13,945 bases of DNA from an uncultured Desulfobacterales bacterium (GTDB taxonomy: Bacteria; Desulfobacterota; Desulfobacteria; Desulfobacterales; UBA11574). Numbering within the stretch: position 1 is the stretch's first letter; every line of letters starts with the position of its first letter. The position numbers were made by a program, and so were the translations under genes. The notes beneath the pieces were generated by a model. That model saw only the letters and a program-made list of their open reading frames with translations. It ran no database searches and was not told the origin of the DNA. Positions 12,390-13,945 of this stretch are shown one piece after another. The stretch spans positions 1 through 13,945 of the forward strand of contig CALANC010000292.1 in NCBI GenBank assembly GCA_937925895.1, given 5' to 3'.

Positions 12390-12659
12390 ATGAAAATAGA
12401 AATCAAAAAACCATCGGATCAGGATCTCGAAAAAAGAGGGGTTTTTTCGTGGCCGATATGGGAAAAAGAAAAATCTCGTTTCGACTGGTATTATGACAGA
12501 GCCGAAGAATGCTATCTGCTGGAAGGTAAGGTGGTTGTTGAAATACAAGATGGTGAAAAAGTTGAATTTGAAAAAGGAGATTTTGTTTCATTTCCGAAAG
12601 GGTTGTCCTGTATTTGGGATATCAAGACACCGGTAAAAAAACATTTTAACTTTAAATGA
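12390..12659 (+). CDS. Small single-domain cupin (DUF861/Cupin_3 type)
   Basis: 89-residue cytosolic beta-barrel. The pattern FDWYYDRAEECYLLEGKVVV (31-50), EFEKGDFVSFPKGLSCIWDI (59-78) and PVKKHF (81-86) fits the short Cupin_3 branch related to the ureidoglycine aminohydrolase cupin domain. The metal-binding histidines of classical cupins are largely absent (E40, C41 and K70-G71 in their place), so an enzymatic role is uncertain; binding of a small ligand is possible. AAAGGAAC before the ATG sets the start. The stop is followed 13 bases later by the BrkB-type gene, so both form one transcript from the promoter at 12171. This pairing hints at a sensing or envelope-related role, which is inference only. 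Confidence 0.87.
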   Translation: MKIEIKKPSDQDLEKRGVFSWPIWEKEKSRFDWYYDRAEECYLLEGKVVVEIQDGEKVEFEKGDFVSFPKGLSCIWDIKTPVKKHFNFK

Positions 12660-12672
12660 ATGAGCAAAAATA

Positions 12673-13945
12673 ATGAGGAAGAGAGAAGGCGGTTGGTTTT
12701 TCATAATCATAAGAAACCATTTGCAGGTTATTCTTCAAAAGATCAGCCTTTCAATTAATTTCTTTTTTAAAAACGAACTGCTCAACCATGCCGGGGCGGC
12801 CGCTTTTTTTTTCCTACTTTCAGTTACACCTGTGTTCCTTTTAATGCTCATTTCCTTTGAACGCTACCTGACTTCCTACCCTGATATTTCAGTCAGTTTT
12901 TTTGCTTTTCTAAAAAGTATAAATGAAAATCTGGACAAGGATTTACTTGTAAAAATCGGTCTTCTCAACGTCAACACGGCCGCCATCGGAATCTTCGGCT
13001 TTATCAATCTGCTCTGGGCAGCCGGTTTAATCTTAACTTCCATACAACGTGGATTGGGAATCATTTTCCCGGCCGAAAAGATCCGGCCACAACATGTGAT
13101 TAATTTTCTCTCATTTATTCTTTTAGGTTTCTTTTTGCTACTTGCCATTTTGGCGACACTTGCCAGTATGGGATTAAATTTTTTCCAATCCCTTTTGTCA
13201 GACAACCTTATAATTCAGACACTTTTTCAAACTCTCTTTTCTTTTATAAGGCGCTTACTTCCTTTTCTTATTACTTTTCTGGTTATTTTTCTGACATACC
13301 GTCTGTTACCTCCCCGGAAGCCAAAAACAGCATCAAGTCTTGTTGGCGCCTTCCTTTGTGCTCTGTCAATTATTCTGCTTCACATTCTCTTTTCCAAATT
13401 CTTCAACATATCCCAATACAATGTAATTTATGGCTTGATCGGCTCGCTGATTTTGATGGTTCTCTGGGTTCACTTTTCCTTTATTCTGTTTTTTTTCTTT
13501 GCAGAATATATCTTCGTCACCGATAGAATCGATGTTCTTTTGCTGGAACGCCTCTATTTCTTTAAATTGCTGAACAAAAAAAAAGAAAAAAAAATCGGAA
13601 AATTTTTATTCAGTCATCCAGAACGGATTTTTGATAAATATGCCAAGCGCTACAACCCAGGCGAAACTCTTTTTGCCCAAGGCGATATAAGCAAAGATAT
13701 ATACTTTATTTTTAAGGGCAGTATTTCCATTTACCAGACAATTGACGAAGACCGGAAAAAAATTACCACCCTTAAGGAGGGAGAAGTGTTCGGCGAAATG
13801 GCTTATCTTTTAAATGAAAACAGAACGGCAACAGCAGTAGCAGAAACTGAATCGATTCTCCTGGTCATCGTCCCTGACATTTTCGAAGAACTCTTACATG
13901 CCAATTATACATTTTCTCGAAATTTAATACAGCTTTTGAGTAACC
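12673..13945 (+). CDS. YihY/BrkB membrane protein fused to a cyclic-nucleotide-binding domain (3' end outside window)
   Basis: 424 residues are visible and the frame is open to the window edge. Residues about 15-285 form a YihY/BrkB (formerly 'RNase BN') domain with about six membrane helices, starting with NHAGAAAFFFLLSVTPVFLL (38-57). A basic linker (NKKKEKKIGK, about 301-310) leads to a cNMP-binding domain (about 325 onward). It has YNPGETLFAQGD, IYFIFKGSISIYQ and the phosphate-binding cassette FGEMAYLLNENRTATA (373-388), with the key E375 and R384 both present. BrkB proteins are of unsettled function; this one looks gated or regulated by a cyclic nucleotide on the cytoplasmic side. ATG 12673 is chosen because an in-frame TGA at 12661 excludes earlier starts; the ribosome site is weak. 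It is co-transcribed with the cupin. Confidence 0.88.
   Translation, partial: MRKREGGWFFIIIRNHLQVILQKISLSINFFFKNELLNHAGAAAFFFLLSVTPVFLLMLISFERYLTSYPDISVSFFAFLKSINENLDKDLLVKIGLLNVNTAAIGIFGFINLLWAAGLILTSIQRGLGIIFPAEKIRPQHVINFLSFILLGFFLLLAILATLASMGLNFFQSLLSDNLIIQTLFQTLFSFIRRLLPFLITFLVIFLTYRLLPPRKPKTASSLVGAFLCALSIILLHILFSKFFNISQYNVIYGLIGSLILMVLWVHFSFILFFFFAEYIFVTDRIDVLLLERLYFFKLLNKKKEKKIGKFLFSHPERIFDKYAKRYNPGETLFAQGDISKDIYFIFKGSISIYQTIDEDRKKITTLKEGEVFGEMAYLLNENRTATAVAETESILLVIVPDIFEELLHANYTFSRNLIQLLSN

Noticed and set aside
12876..13205. Minus-strand 109-codon frame
   Set aside because: It is the shadow of the BrkB-type gene, whose plus-strand frame has clear family motifs and stays open for 424 codons.

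Overview
The window looks like a chromosomal segment of an anaerobic Desulfobacterota-type bacterium. This is inferred from a large membrane-anchored multiheme c-type cytochrome, a CxxCxxCC cysteine-cluster protein, an HMG-CoA-lyase-like enzyme, many lone genes, and AT-rich intergenic DNA with dispersed repeats and mobile remnants. No rRNA, tRNA, CRISPR array, transposase or integrase gene was seen. The taxonomic call is an inference from gene content only.

Layout. (1) 1-251: the 3' end of a group II intron (domains V and VI, exact 3' splice end at 139), followed by a short exon that reads like the C-terminus of a TOBE-type domain. (2) 709-3231, minus: an 840-residue cytochrome with 11 CXXCH motifs plus one CX5CH motif, a signal peptide and a C-terminal anchor, with its own promoter and terminator. 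(3) 3572-7075: single genes separated by copies of a dispersed repeat (family A): a YhbS-like GNAT acetyltransferase, a zinc-ribbon protein on the minus strand with a strong promoter and a tiny leader ORF, a divergent cysteine-synthase-family PLP enzyme, and cyanase (cynS). (4) 7211-8490: two adjacent integron-type gene cassettes, each with one small gene of unknown function (a secreted protein and a four-helix membrane protein). Each is closed by an attC-like site whose R'' box is the exact reverse complement of the same cassette's own first bases. No integrase gene is present. (5) 8532-9877: a terminator hairpin, a 108-bp MITE-like element, family B repeats, a basic lysine-rich small protein (minus), and a long hairpin. 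(6) 9878-10768: an HMG-CoA-lyase-family enzyme bracketed by two family B repeats in the same orientation. (7) 10955-11990, minus: a probable two-gene operon, a YkgJ-like cysteine-cluster protein followed by a coiled-coil protein. (8) 12171-13945, plus: a strong promoter, a small cupin, and a YihY/BrkB membrane protein fused to a cyclic-nucleotide-binding domain, cut by the window end.

The middle of the window (about 3.5-11 kb) behaves like an accessory region: gene-sized units, mostly on the plus strand, are punctuated by repeats, with true integron cassettes in the centre. The most notable observation is the integrase-less pair of cassettes. Next are the two dispersed repeat families, the group II intron with an altered catalytic-triad pairing inside a coding gene, the divergent PLP enzyme and the BrkB-cNMP fusion.
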